From Cacajao melanocephalus (taxonomy: Eukaryota; Chordata; Mammalia; Primates; Pitheciidae), in contig CAUYLG010066159.1 of assembly GCA_963573385.1 (NCBI GenBank), positions 1 through 64,000 of the forward strand: 64,000 nt of DNA, read 5' to 3'. A program made the translations under genes and the position numbers. Below, piece after piece: positions 1 to 60,918 of the stretch; position 1 is the first letter of the stretch; every line of letters starts with the position of its first letter. Under the pieces are notes generated by a model, which was not told the DNA's origin, ran no database searches, and saw only the letters and a list, made by a program, of their open reading frames with translations.

Positions 1-158
<158 letters not shown>

Positions 159-1064
159 CTACAATTATTTTTGTAGATAAAAAAGGTACTTTACAATCAT
201 CTCTTAACAAGGCAATAATCAAACTGTACATGGATGGGCTGGGCTCCCCAGACTACAATCCCTCCCCCGGTAAGATACAGGCCTTCCTCTCAAACTCTAC
301 CCATTCCACTCGTCTTCACGATGGCTCACTTGGGTGGGTGGGGCTGTCCCCCCAATACACTATAAACTCTTTTTTTGGGGCTTTGGAACAGATATCTCAC
401 ACCTATTAGGTTTTTGCCAAACATTGAGCGGTCAGGTATTATCTTTTATTACTGTTTTGCGAATTAGAAAACTTAGATGCAGAATGTGTTCACAGGTAGG
501 AAGCAGCAAGACCAGAACTTGAAACCCTTTACTTTCAGTACCTTTCGTCTTAACCCTTAAGACCACCGCCTTTTTTCAAGAAACAGTGTTTAGGAATTGT
601 GGACACAAACACAATCAGCCCAAGTTGAACGCAAACAGAAAAAGAACGCAAAGACCAAGAGGCCACTTCCGGTCGCGGACGCTGGAAGACGCGAAATCTT
701 TTGGCTTCAGTCCGGAACCCCAACGTGCCTAGCTCAGTGTCATTTTCTGGAATCCAGGAGCCTGTAACTCAGTGCACGCACCGTCGTCCCGCTTCCCCTA
801 ACCCACCAGTCCGCTACGGGTCCCCGAAAGGACCTCGTTCCACCCAGCTCAAGAGAGTGGCGAACAGCCAGTGGGAGACTCTACGGCATTCTACAGTGCC
901 CCGCCGCAAACCCAAACGGCTAAAATAAAGCGTCTGGAAGGCCTCTCAGTTAGCCGTGGGTATGTCGGACCCCTGTAGGTGGCGACGGCATGCCCTCTAG
1001 GTTCGGATGGCAAAGGATTGGGAGTGCTAAACTCGAGGCTTGCAGAGAGACCCGCCGTTCTTAC
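159..1064 (-). other. RPL6: RPL6 intron 1, no repeats recognised
   Basis: The interval between the TOP exon and the first coding exon holds no recognisable Alu. The stretch at about 655-1010 is CpG-containing with a CACTTCCGG ETS-like site near 664, so the promoter CpG domain extends into the intron. Small open frames here look like chance. Confidence 0.6.
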
Positions 1065-1083
1065 CTTGCAAGATGGGAAAAAG
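1065..1083 (-). other. RPL6: RPL6 non-coding first exon (TOP leader)
   Basis: On the minus strand the sequence CTTTTTCCCATCTTGCAAG is followed by GTAAGA at 1064-1059. It starts with C plus a pyrimidine run, the TOP signature of ribosomal-protein mRNAs, and ends in a consensus donor. Joined to 158 it gives CTTGCAAG directly followed by ATGGCG, which agrees with the RPL6 mRNA leader as I remember it. The transcription start (near 1083) is inferred from the TOP motif. Confidence 0.8.
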
Positions 1084-1089
1084 AACTAA

Positions 1090-1160
1090 GGCCCCGGCTT
1101 CCGGTCTATAAGCAATCACGGGAAGTGTGAGTCTCACTTCCTTCCGGATCTCGGGCATCA
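1090..1160 (-). promoter_or_regulatory. RPL6: RPL6 core promoter
   Basis: A TATA-like TTATAGA (minus strand) sits about 25 bp upstream of the TOP start. Two ETS-type CCGGAA cores lie around 1099-1104 and 1143-1148. This combination is common in ribosomal-protein promoters. It is a prediction from motifs only. Confidence 0.6.
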
Positions 1161-1202
1161 TGGGGAATGTAGTTTTTCCGCATTAAGAAAAAAGTAGTCA
1201 AT

Positions 1203-1972
<770 letters not shown>

Positions 1973-1984
1973 AAAATTAAAGTG

Positions 1985-2110
1985 AGGATAACAACAGTAA
2001 CTTATTTCATAAGGTTGTTGGGAACATTAAATAATATACACAAAAGTACTGAGAAGCATATTTGATGCATGGTAAATCCTTTGTAAGTGTTAGCTCTTGT
2101 TATTGTCACC
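1985..2110 (+). mobile_element. MIR fragment
   Basis: The stretch holds the MIR-type string of AAGGTTGTTGGGAACATTAAATAA followed by a TGGTAAATCC-like 3' half, moderately diverged. The strand comes from the order of the blocks. Confidence 0.6.
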
Positions 2111-2224
2111 AATGACACCACAATCATCTCATCATCAACATCCTAGTTGTCAAGTATTCTGCTAAAGTTTATGCACAGGAGATAATAAGCAATATTGAAT
2201 GCAATGTGACAAGAACAGTGCTAT

Positions 2225-2395
2225 GTGCCTTGCTTTCTCTCATTTAATTCTCCCAACAGCCTGTGAATGATACTATTATGAGGAAACTGAGTCTCAAGGG
2301 CTCAGTTAAGTAACTTGTTCACAGTCTCAAGTTAAGTAACTTGCTCACAGCATAGATCTGATTCCAAAGACTGCACTCTTAACCACTAGGTTGCA
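2225..2395 (-). mobile_element. MIR, antisense
   Basis: AGGAAACTGAGTCTCAAGG, then AAGTAACTTG and CTCTTAACCACTA in this order is the reverse complement of the MIR core and tRNA-like head. A short internal duplication (TCTCAAGTTAAGTAACTTG type) lies at about 2290-2348. Confidence 0.7.
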
Positions 2396-2473
2396 AGGAT
2401 TAAAGAGATGATTAAAGAAGATACACGAGAGTTTTGCTCATGTTAGAATTAAAAACAGGAATACTGATTATTT

Positions 2474-3270
<797 letters not shown>

Positions 3271-3273
3271 CAT

Positions 3274-3425
3274 AGGCCAGGCGTGGTGGCTCACGCCTGT
3301 AATCCAAGCACTTTGGAGGCCAAGGCAGGCAGATCACCTGAGGTCGGGAGTTCAAGACCAGCCTGACCAAATGGTGAAACCCTGTCTTTAAAAAAAATTA
3401 AAACAAAATAAAATAAAATAAAAAT
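3274..3425 (+). mobile_element. free left Alu monomer (half-Alu)
   Basis: Left arm only, passing directly into a T/A-rich tail after 'accctgtctt'. It carries the variant TAATCCAAGCACTTTGGAGG, shared with the half-Alus at 4680 and 18436. Confidence 0.85.
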
Positions 3426-3536
3426 ATAGATGAACCCCCTCTTGTGTTTTGTTGTGGTATTGCAAAATTTACAGTTCATTAGTTGGGCAAAATATATTTT
3501 TATTAAGCTTGTTTTGCCATATATAAAATGCTCTGA

Positions 3537-4425
<889 letters not shown>

Positions 4426-4456
4426 TTCTGTTTGTTTGTTAGACAGTAAATCTTTT

Positions 4457-4678
4457 TAAGCCTGGCCAACATGGTGAAACTCTGTCTTTGCTAAAAATAC
4501 AAAAATTAGCCGGGCATGGTGGTGTACACCTATAATTCCAGCTACTTGGGAGACTGAGGCATGAGAATCACTTGAATCTGGGAGGGAGAGGTTGCAGGGA
4601 GCCAAGATCAGGCCACTGCACTCCAGCCTGGGACACACAGTGAGACTCTGTCTCAAAATAGTAATAATAATAAAAACT
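4457..4678 (+). mobile_element. 5'-truncated Alu
   Basis: Starts inside the left arm at 'gcctggccaacatggtgaaa' and ends in a (TAA)n tail. Confidence 0.85.
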
Positions 4679-4679
4679 T

Positions 4680-4825
4680 GGCTGGGCGTGGTGGCTCGTG
4701 CCTGTAATCCAAGCACTTTGGAGGCCAAGGTGGGCGGATCACCTAAGGTCGGGAGTTCAAGACCAGCCTGACCAACATGGTGAAACCTCGTCTTAAAAAT
4801 AAATAAATAAATAAAAATAAAAACT
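4680..4825 (+). mobile_element. half-Alu of the CCAAGCACTTTGGAGG lineage
   Basis: A left monomer with an (AAAT)n tail. It has the same diagnostic variant as the copies at 3274 and 18436. Confidence 0.85.
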
Positions 4826-5059
4826 TTATACGTGTTATGTGTGTGAGCCTGTGTGTGGGATGAGTGTGTGTGTTTGTATATGTATAGAGAAGTGTGGAAA
4901 GACATACACCAAACCATTAACACTGCTGGAGATTGGGATATGGAGGATGTATGCATTAAGGAACACAGAAAATTGCTATTAAATTACAGAATAATTCAAT
5001 CTCTAAATTATTCATTTAGAGATTAATTCAGATAATAGCCATTACTTCATTTGAATTTC

Positions 5060-5155
5060 TTTTCAAACTTAAGATAGGGTTCTTGCTATGTTGCTCAGGC
5101 TGGTCTTGAACTCCTGGCCTCAAGAGATCCTCCCGTTAGCTACCATGCCCCATCA
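5060..5155 (-). mobile_element. old antisense Alu fragment
   Basis: Contains 'ttgctatgttgctcaggctgg' with the typical following block, then is cut short. Confidence 0.7.
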
Positions 5156-5205
5156 TATAAACGAACATGCCAGGCACTACTCTGGCATATAAAGATGGGA
5201 AGATG

Positions 5206-5513
<308 letters not shown>

Positions 5514-5624
5514 AGAAAAAAAGATCATTCATTCTAGCTGCAGAGTGTGCAGAATATAGGAAACACTAGGAAAGCAGCAGTAGCTCCTGTACAAAGAGCT
5601 AATAGTGTACTTTGGAAAAGAGAC

Positions 5625-5780
5625 AAATGATAGCCAGCTTTTATCAAGTGCTGACTTTGCTGCACACTGCTCTAAGTACTTCACAAACCTAGCCTATGGT
5701 AGGATTTTGATTCCTGTTTTACAGAGAAGGAAACAGACATAGAGGAGTCAAATAACCTGCTTATAGACACCCAGGCAGCC
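5625..5780 (-). mobile_element. MIR, antisense
   Basis: Diverged MIR read in reverse: 'tttatcaagtgctgac...', then TTTTACAGAGAAGGAAAC and a 'caaataacctgc' block. Confidence 0.65.
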
Positions 5781-5800
5781 AGATCAAGAACTTAATTGAA

Positions 5801-7972
<2,172 letters not shown>

Positions 7973-7999
7973 GTGGGGGGGAGCGGGAGAAGGGGATAA

Positions 8000-9525
<1,526 letters not shown>

Positions 9526-9529
9526 CTAC

Positions 9530-9640
9530 TATCTTTATCTTATAGAAATAAAAGAAAGGAGGAAACTGAGGCTCGGACACAGTAATTTCCCTAAGGTTCC
9601 ACAGCTAATGAGTGGAGCGACGATTTGTGGAACGAAATGA
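9530..9640 (-). mobile_element. MIR fragment, antisense
   Basis: GAGGAAACTGAGGCTCGGAC followed by a 'cacagctaatgagtgg' block, the reverse of MIR. Confidence 0.7.
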
Positions 9641-9707
9641 ATGAAATCGATGTGGCAGCGGGCCCGAACGCACCGGGTCGGTGAAGCGGCGTAGAGGCGG
9701 TGCGCGC

Positions 9708-10087
9708 AGCTCACACCCGGCGGCCGCGGTTTCCAGGAGGAAACGAGGGTGCTTTGCTCACTGCGCGTGGCGCCTCCGCGGAGACCCCGCGCTGCCATTC
9801 TTGGCTGACGGGAAGCAGGAAGTGGCGGCGGGCGTCGCGAGCGGTGACATCACGGGGCGACGGCGGCGAAGGGCGGGGGCGGAGGAGGAGGAGCGAGCCG
9901 GGCCGGGGGGGGGCGGCTGCACAGTCTCCGGGATCCCCAGGCCTGGAGGGGGGTCTGTGCGCGGCCGGCTGGCTCTGCCCCGCGTCCGGTCCCGAGCGGG
10001 CCTCCCTCGGGCCAGCCCGATGTGACCGAGCCCAGCGGAGCCTGAGCAAGGAGCGGGTCCGTCGCGGAGCCGGAGGGCGGGAGGAAC

Positions 10088-10101
<14 letters not shown>
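9708..10101 (+). other. PTPN11: PTPN11 exon 1 (5'UTR plus 14 coding nt)
   Basis: ATG at 10088-10090 begins MTSR plus two bases of the next Arg codon, then the donor GTGAGG at 10102. The 5' end is set by analogy to the human exon length of about 394 nt, since no start site is visible. Confidence 0.85.
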
Positions 10102-45041
<34,940 letters not shown>

Positions 45042-45080
45042 GTACATCTCAGTTCAACTATGGGTCTGGCAAGATGCTGT

Positions 45081-45300
45081 CTTTGGGTGATTTTTCTGCT
45101 GGAAGAAGACATACATCATTACATTCAAAGTCAAATTGTCTTTTTAAAAACACTTCTTTCTTTCTTTATTATTTTGAGACAAGGTCTTGCTCTGTCACCT
45201 ACAGATGGGGTTTCACTTGTTGGGTATGGTGACCTAAATCTTTGGGTGATTTTTCTACTTGAAGAGGACAGACACCATTACACTTAAAGTCAGATTTTCT
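45081..45300. repeat. 60-bp duplication just after PTPN11 exon 4
   Basis: 45081-45141 and 45240-45300 share 'ctttgggtgatttttct' and an 'aaagtcaaat/aaagtcagat' end, with about ten differences. They are 159 bp apart. The end motif CAAAGTCAGATTTTCTTT recurs once more at 45892. Confidence 0.85.
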
Positions 45301-45374
45301 TTTTTTTTTTTTCCTTCCTTCCTTCCTTTTTTTTTTCTTTTCTTTTCCCTTTTCTTTCTTTTCCCTTTCTTTTC

Positions 45375-45406
<32 letters not shown>

Positions 45407-45545
45407 CTTCTTTCTTTAGATGGGGTTTCACCATATTAGTCAGGCTGGTCTTGAACTCCTGACCTCAGGTGATCTGTCCGCCTTGGCCTCCAAAGTGCTT
45501 GGATTACAGGCATGAGCCACCACGCCCGGCCTCTCTTTCTTTCTT

Positions 45546-45576
<31 letters not shown>

Positions 45577-45890
45577 CTCTTATTCATTCATTCATTATTT
45601 ATTGACTTACTATTTGAGACTGGGTCTTCCTCTGTCACCAGGCTGGAGTGCAGTGATATGGTCGTGGCTGACTGCAGCCTCAACTCCCTGGGCTCAGTTG
45701 ATCTTCCTTCAGCCTCTTGAGTAGCTGGGACTACAGATGTGTGCCACCATGCTCAGCTAGTGTTTATATTTTTTGTAGAGATGGTGTTTTCACCATATTG
45801 CCCAGGGTGATCTTGAACTAGGGCTCAAGAGGCCTGCTCACTTCAACCTCCCAAAGTGTTAGGATTACAGGTGAGAGCAACTGTGCCTGG
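45300..45890 (-). mobile_element. polypyrimidine tracts and antisense Alus in the junction interval
   Basis: C/T-only tract 45300-45415, partial Alu 45415-45532, (TTTC)/(CT)n 45533-45590, Alu 45612-45890. Confidence 0.85.
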
Positions 45891-46069
45891 TCCAAAGTCA
45901 GATTTTCTTTGCTCACTTAGTCAAGGTTGTCTATGCTTTTATTATACTTTAGTATATTAGTATAGTTACCATATTAGCATATTTACTATATTATTTTATA
46001 TTAGTATATTGAGTGTATTTACGCTTTTAGTATATTTATATACACACACCACATTTTTGTTATTTATCT

Positions 46070-46333
46070 TTTGTTTTGAGGTGGAGTCTAACTCTGTTGC
46101 CCAGGCTGAAGTGCAGTTGGCTCACTGCAACCTCTGCCTCTTGCGCCCGGGCAATCCTGAGTAGCTGGGATTACAGGTGCCCACCACTGCGCCTGGCTAA
46201 TTTTTGTGTTTTTAGTGGAGATAGGGTTTCACCATGTTGGCCAGGCTGGTCTTGAACTCCTGACCTAAGGTGATCTGCTCGCCTCGGCCTCTCAAAGTGC
46301 TGGGATTATAGGCATGAACCACTGTGCCTGGCC
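46070..46333 (-). mobile_element. antisense Alu
   Basis: Internally deleted in the left arm. Confidence 0.88.
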
Positions 46334-47640
46334 CAGGATATCTTTTGAAACAGGCATGCAAGGCATAATAATCACATCAGGATAGGCTGGGCATGCTGGC
46401 GTATCCCTGTAATTCCAGAACTTTGGGAGGCCAAGGCAGGCAGATAACGAGGTCAGGAGTTCAAGACCAGCCTGACCAACATAGTGAAACCACATCTCTA
46501 CTAAAAATACAAAGATTAGCTGGGTATGATGGTGGGCCTGGAATCCCAGCTATTAGGGAGGCTGAGGAAGGAGAATTGCTTGAACTGGGACCGGGAGGCA
46601 GAGGTTGCAGTGAGCCAAGATCACACCACTGCACTCCAGCCTGGGCTACAGAGCAAGATTCCATCTCAAATAAATAATAAATAAATAAAATAATAATCAC
46701 ATCAGGGTAAATGGGGTATCTGTCACCCCATACATTTATCATTTGTGTTATAAACAATCAAATTATACTTTTTTTTTTTTTAAGACGGGGTTTCAACATA
46801 TTGGCCAGGATGGTCTCGATCTCCTAACCTCGTGATCCGCCCGCCTCAGCCTCCCAAAGTGCTGGGATTACAAGCATGAGCCACCATGCCCAGCCTACTT
46901 TTTTTTTTTTTTAAAGACAGAGTCTCACTCTGTTACCCAGGCTGGAATGCAGTGGTGCTACTGGCTCACTGTACCCTCCATCTCCCAGGCTCAAGTGATC
47001 CCTCTTGCTCCAGCTTTCCAAACAGCTGGGACTACAGGTGTGTTCCACCATACCCAGCTAATTTTTGAATTTTTTTATAGAGACAGGGTTTCACCATGTT
47101 GCTCAGGCTTGTCTCGAACTCCAGAGCTCAAGTAATCCTCCTGCTTCCACCTCCCAAAGTGCTGAGATTACAGGCATAAGCCAGTGTGCCCAGCTCTTTT
47201 AGTTATTTCAAAATATACAATATATTATATTTTTGAGACAGAGTCTCGCTCTGTCTGCCAGGCTGGTGTGCAGTAGCATAATCTTGGCTCACTGCAACCT
47301 CCGCCTCCCAGGTTCAAGTGATTCTACTACCTCAGCCTCCCAAGTAGCTGGGATTATAGGTACACACTGTCACGCCCAGCTAATTTTTTTTAAATTTTAT
47401 TTTAGTAGAAACGGTTTCACCATGTTGCCCATGCTGGTCTAGAACTCCTGAGCTCAGGCAATCTGCCTGCCTTGGCCTCCCAAAGTACTGGGATTACAGG
47501 CGTGAGCCATCTCACCTATATTATTTTTTACTATAGTCAATCTGTTATACTTGTGTTCTAGGTCTTATTCATTCTTTCTATGTTTTTGTACCCATGGACC
47601 CTCTCCATTGGTCTGTATTTCCATCCCTCTGTTAATATCA
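46330..47640 (-). mobile_element. L1 3'UTR fragment interrupted by four Alus
   Basis: 'caaggcataataatcacatc', 'ggtaaatggggtatctgtca' and 'aggtcttattcattctttct' keep the order of an L1 3'UTR. Insertions: Alu + 46386-46690 (target duplication ATAATAATCACATCAGG), half-Alu - 46770-46895, Alu - 46897-47195 and Alu - 47228-47517. Confidence 0.75.
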
Positions 47641-47704
47641 TTTTCTCTTTTTTAGTATAGACTTCAAAGCTGTAATGTATACTGGGGATAGTACCTGTCT
47701 ATCT

Positions 47705-48280
<576 letters not shown>

Positions 48281-48801
48281 TAATAAAAACATTTTTAAAA
48301 AGAAAATAAATTGTAATACAAATTCGTTTTAATAGGCTATGTTGTCTTTTAAAAAATTATATTCAACAGGTTATTGGTGGTATTTTCATGGGCACTGATA
48401 CTTATTTCTGTATAGAGTTTCCACTCTAGAAACTAAAAATATTACATATGGATGAAACACACAAAACAATTTCAGTGAGCCAAAATATTGATGGAGCCAG
48501 TATTGTCAATGATAATTATTGTTTTCTTACTTTTTTCATAGTTTCACAAGCTGGGTATGTATCTATCAGTGTATTTTATATTTACGTGTCTTTTTATGTA
48601 GTTGATATCAGATATGCGATATTTTATATCATATTTTATTTTTTCTTAGTAACAAACCTTCCATGGAATGGGAGTTCACTTTCTTGATTAACGGATTTTG
48701 TTTTTTACAGCAGTAGTCATTTGACCATAACACTGAGCAGATAATCTACATGGGTCCCACTTTTTTTCTTAGGTCATAGTTCTTCCTATTTTAATAATGG
48801 A
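48281..48801. other. AT-rich sequence in the junction interval
   Basis: No exon, repeat or CpG enrichment recognised. Confidence 0.4.
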
Positions 48802-48955
48802 GGTCCTAGGTACTGGGGAGGCTGTGATGGGAGGATCACTTGAGCCCAAGAGATTGAAGCTGCAGTGAAACATGATCATTCCACTGCACTCCAGGCTGAC
48901 TGACAGTGAGACCCTGTTTCAAAAAAAACAAAATTGAAAAAAAAAAGATAAACAA
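48802..48955 (+). mobile_element. right-arm Alu
   Basis: From 'ctaggtactggggaggctgt' to an A-rich tail. Confidence 0.8.
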
Positions 48956-48960
48956 GTAAA

Positions 48961-49065
48961 TGGTCATGCCACTCTGAATGCACCTCATCTTAGCAGTTAA
49001 GCAGGTTCAGGCCAGGTTAGTATGTGGTTTGTAGAATTCCTGGGAATACTGGTTGCTATAGACTT
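48961..49065 (+). pseudogene. 5S rRNA retro-pseudogene
   Basis: 'catgccactctgaatgcacc', 'agcaggttcaggccaggtta' and 'cctgggaatactggttgct' follow 5S rRNA in order across nearly its whole length. There are many substitutions and a loss of about 12 nt in the helix III region. The A-rich run directly after the 3' end points to retroposition. The damage in the internal control region makes activity unlikely. Confidence 0.85.
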
Positions 49066-49068
49066 AAA

Positions 49069-49882
49069 AAAAAAGAAATTGCAAGAATTCACCACATAGA
49101 AAAAAAACATGCAAATTATTTACCTGGTCTTGACATATGTCTATATCAGCTCAAGCCTAAGTCTCTATCACAGTGTGATGGCTGAATTGGCAGCCAATAC
49201 CGCCAGGCATCCTGTGTCATCATTGCAGGGGGTGAGCTCTACCCTAGTACCCTGTCTGGGAAATAGTGCACCCACAGTCCCCTATCTTACTAAGTTTATG
49301 GGGTAACAACAGGGAGTGGTCATCAGGAAATAAATCTGACCTGGTATTTTGGTTTTTTGAGTGGGAGGTATTCTCAGGACACCCTCCTTTCTCCCCACAG
49401 GGAGAGAGTCTGTTATCCCCTATGTATTCTAGACTTCTGAAGCAGAGTCTGCAGTCTAAGTCCCTATCCTTTGTAAAGAGAGACTGTAATGAAAATGTGT
49501 TTAAAATATCAAGGAAGGCTTTATTCAGCACAATCGTAGTATGAGTTGTGAGAACTGTAATATGGGAGAGAGATTATAGTTCTATATATTACAGTTCTCA
49601 TGACACATAATAGGCTGTCTCCCTGAGTTTAATCTCCCTCCTATATTACAGGGAAAGGTGAGGGAAAGGATAGAACTTGGTGAGGTATCAACAGTTGGGA
49701 AGAGAAAGTTGATGAATTATCATGAGTTGGGGAAATTGAACTTATTGGAAATACCAAGTTTGGGCGGGGGGATTCTCTGTGAACTGCCTTAAAAGGCTTT
49801 TTGCTATTACTGGGTCCTGTAGGAGAAGCTCAAAGCCTAGACAAGAAGAGGGCTGTGAGCTCGTTTGGTCAAAGAAGGAGTC
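49069..49882. other. unclassified intergenic/intronic stretch
   Basis: Contains an inverted pair around 49553-49597 ('gagaactgtaatatgg' against 'tatattacagttctca'). No gene. LTR origin is possible but not shown. Confidence 0.4.
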
Positions 49883-50566
<684 letters not shown>

Positions 50567-50710
50567 CTACATTCTGAACCACTCACTTCTCTCTCGAAAG
50601 GACGTCTTCAGTTATGTGTTTCTCATGATACATTTGAAACAGCTGCAGTATTTAAATTGTTTATTTGTACTGCCATACATGGCTATATTAAAAATTTTAT
50701 TATTTTATGA

Positions 50711-51492
<782 letters not shown>

Positions 51493-51519
51493 TATGCCCA
51501 TCTTTTCATTAATATAAAT

Positions 51520-52075
51520 TAGTTTTTTTACTTGGTACCATAATTTATTTTTTAAATTACTGTAAAATAATAAACTTCAGTTTTACCAGCTTAAGCAGTT
51601 TTAAGTGTACAGTTGATATAGTTGCACACACTACATAACTTATCTAAGGTGAATTATACTGTGATTTTCTTTTTGTGACTAGCTTTTTGCAATTACTACA
51701 GCATCCTGAATTTTTGTGATTGTTGTAGCATGAGACAGGATGTTATTTTATAAGATTAAATAATATTTCAATGTATATATATATGCCTAGCATATTTTTA
51801 TTGTGCATGCAGCCATCAATGGACGTATGGATTGATCCAGGTCTTTGATTTTGTGAACAGTGGTTTTCAAATATGTCTTCAAGCTTCACTTTTCAATCTT
51901 TTTGAATTTAATATAACTAGACCCAAAAGTGGGATGCTAGAAAATACAGTAATTGTATTTTATTTTTTTAAGCACTACTGTACTGTTTCCATAGAAGCTG
52001 AGCCATTTATTATTCTTGAAACAGAGCACAAGGATTGCCTTTTCCCCGTTGATGGTGTCATCTGATGCACAAAAG
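51520..52075 (-). mobile_element. old L1 3' fragment
   Basis: 'ataatatttcaatgtatata', 'gcagccatcaatggacgtat' and 'actactgtactgtttccata' match the antisense L1 3'-end order. Confidence 0.65.
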
Positions 52076-52084
52076 TGTTTTGTT

Positions 52085-52838
<754 letters not shown>

Positions 52839-53209
52839 GAATCAGAACAAAATTCACTTTCTAGATATCGTCAAAGGTAAAACTTTGTGAATAGGCATTT
52901 TTTTCAAGGATACACATCCTCAGGACTGCTAATGTAACCTTTTTGCATAGGAATTTAGAGGACTTTGTTATGGCAAGTGCTGTACTCCCACATTACAGAC
53001 AGACATTGGGGGCAGCCCAGGCAGCACACCTTTCTGGATTTACCAAAAATACATATTTTCCTGTTCTACTGTTGCTTTACCACTTGGTTGAATTGTAGCA
53101 TCAGAATTACTTTATGGAAGAAACTGAGTGTAGACAGAGAGTATGAGGTCTCATGGTCATGGAATAATTGTTTTGAGTCCACAGCATCATGGGAACGTCT
53201 TGAGAATAG

Positions 53210-55953
<2,744 letters not shown>

Positions 55954-56062
55954 TTCACATAAGATTCCTTGAAGCCACAGAATCCAATCATGGCAAAAAT
56001 GTGGGAACCATCAGAAAATGATTCTGAAGCTTCTGCAGGCACTGTCATCTGACAGCATCACA

Positions 56063-56068
56063 AATAAA
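56063..56068 (+). terminator. candidate poly(A) signal of the zinc-finger gene
   Basis: AATAAA 110 nt after the stop codon, in 'cacaaataaatgccagt'. It is the first such signal downstream. Usage is unproven. Confidence 0.5.
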
Positions 56069-56171
56069 TGCCAGTAACCCAAGAGCAAAAATTTTGGGGG
56101 TCAGTTTAGGTGACGCCTCACTCTGAGACCTAGGACACAGTTGGAAATAACTCTTAAGAGAGAAACATCTC

Positions 56172-56899
<728 letters not shown>

Positions 56900-57133
56900 C
56901 TACTGAAAGCCCAATACCTAAGCAGCAAGCCCTCATTTTAAGAAACTCACTAAAGGGATAACTGAGGTACCATTGTCAGACTCACTGCCTCAGAAAGACT
57001 TTTATCAAAACAAGAGGCTAAAGTTCCTATTCATAAATATCCCTAAAATATCCTATCCCCTATTATAGGATATTAATAAATGGTTGGCTATTGGGTACAC
57101 TACATATTTTATACCATTCTTTCTCATGAGTTT

Positions 57134-58275
<1,142 letters not shown>

Positions 58276-58324
58276 AAAACCTTTTTCTAATCACAAATAT
58301 TTTTCTTTTTTATTTTATTTATTT

Positions 58325-58485
58325 TTTTAGAGATTTGGTCTTGCTGTGTGGATCTAGCTGGAGTGCAGTTGTATTCATAGGTGTCATCTTAGTGCACTAG
58401 AACTTCAAATACCTGGGCTTACAGTCCTTCTACCTCACCCTGCCAAGTAGCTGTCACTACATGTGCCAGCTGCTGTGCCTGGCTT
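58325..58485 (-). mobile_element. very old antisense Alu fragment
   Basis: Diverged single arm ('gatctagctggagtgcagtt'). Confidence 0.6.
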
Positions 58486-58570
58486 CCATTTTTTTTTTTT
58501 TTAATCTTTCATCAATTCCCTTTAAAGACCAAAGAAAACCTTTCCTCTTGTGTGGCCTGAGTTGATCTAT

Positions 58571-59136
58571 GAACAGTATTCACTATGACCCAGGAAATCC
58601 CACAAAGTCATACATGTTAGAAGGATGAAATTCTCATGTTCACTGTAGACTCTTGTGAAGGTGCTCAGGCCATCACGGGTATGACTAAATGAAAAGCCAC
58701 CAAGTATCTGAAATATTTTCTTTTACAGAAATTATGTGTACCATTGCAACCTTAGAAGGTGGAGTTGGTAGCTGTACCCAAGACAACCAACATTGGGGCT
58801 GGACTCAGCATCAGTGGCCCAGAAGAGGTACTGAAATTTGGTTTAAAATGCAGAGTTATGCTGCATTTAAGGGTATAGACGTAGATTCCCTGGTTATTGA
58901 GCACATCCAGAGGGAACAAGGCACCCATTAATATATCACTTGACTTACGGAATTCATGGGCAGACGAACCCATCCACAGACGACTCCTGCCATATCCAGA
59001 TGATGCTTAGTGAAAAGAAACACACTGTTCCAAAAGCAGAAAAGGAGATGACTGTACAGAAGAAAAAGATACCCCACAAGAAGCATAAACTTAAGAGACA
59101 AATTCAGCAAAAGAAAATGCAAATAAAATTTCAAAA
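58571..59136 (+). pseudogene. RPL17 processed pseudogene
   Basis: Intron-less and highly diverged, yet in order: 'tattcactatgacccaggaa', 'gctcaggccatcacgggtat', 'agccaccaagtatctgaa', GGCTGGACTCAGCA..., and a fragment encoding [11 protein letters not shown], then 'ccatatccagatgatgctta' and 'cagaagaaaaagatacccca'. These track the ribosomal protein L17 (uL22) mRNA from start to end. Several frameshifts and stops break it into frames at 58689 and 58940. The 3' end runs into an AATAAAA/A-rich stretch, as expected for a retrocopy. Confidence 0.85.
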
Positions 59137-59644
59137 CAAAAAAACAACTTTAAAATTCATAAAACACAAAATGACATACTCTGTTACAAAGTATGCCTCT
59201 ATGATAGCTCTCCGATAAAAGTTGGCTATAATAGTCGAAATGAAGGTAGCTGTTGGTGACCAGCAGATTCTGGGTGTATGATGAGTCAGAGAAGGATGCT
59301 TTTCACTTTGTTTTACATTTTTTTTAATGCCTGATGTTGACTTGGTAGAAAGATGATAATAAATTCTTCTGTCTATGTGTTTCTTTTAGATTACTTGTGG
59401 ACTGAAGAAAAAAAATTGTTAGTTTGATTTAGGATTGTGACTGAGGACAATAGCCTGGAAGCAGTTCTGACAGACTAGCTTCTATGCCGTGTTTTGGTTC
59501 ACAGTTTAAAACAGACATGTGGGCCCTGTGCTCTACCTTGTTTTTTCTTCAAAGCATATTTCTGAAGAGCTGCAGAGTCCCAGAGTCAGGAATGTTACAA
59601 AGTCAGGCTGGAAACCAGAAATAAGTAAACATGACTAAATATTT
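59137..59644. other. unclassified stretch
   Basis: No exon or repeat identified. Confidence 0.4.

Positions 59645-60918
<1,274 letters not shown>

Noticed and set aside
48961..49065. Possible working 5S rRNA gene
   Set aside because: It has a deletion and many substitutions, including in the internal promoter region, and a retroposed A-rich 3' flank.
58689..59218. Two open frames resembling ribosomal protein L17
   Set aside because: They are pieces of one retrocopy broken by frameshifts and stops, with no intact start-to-stop frame.
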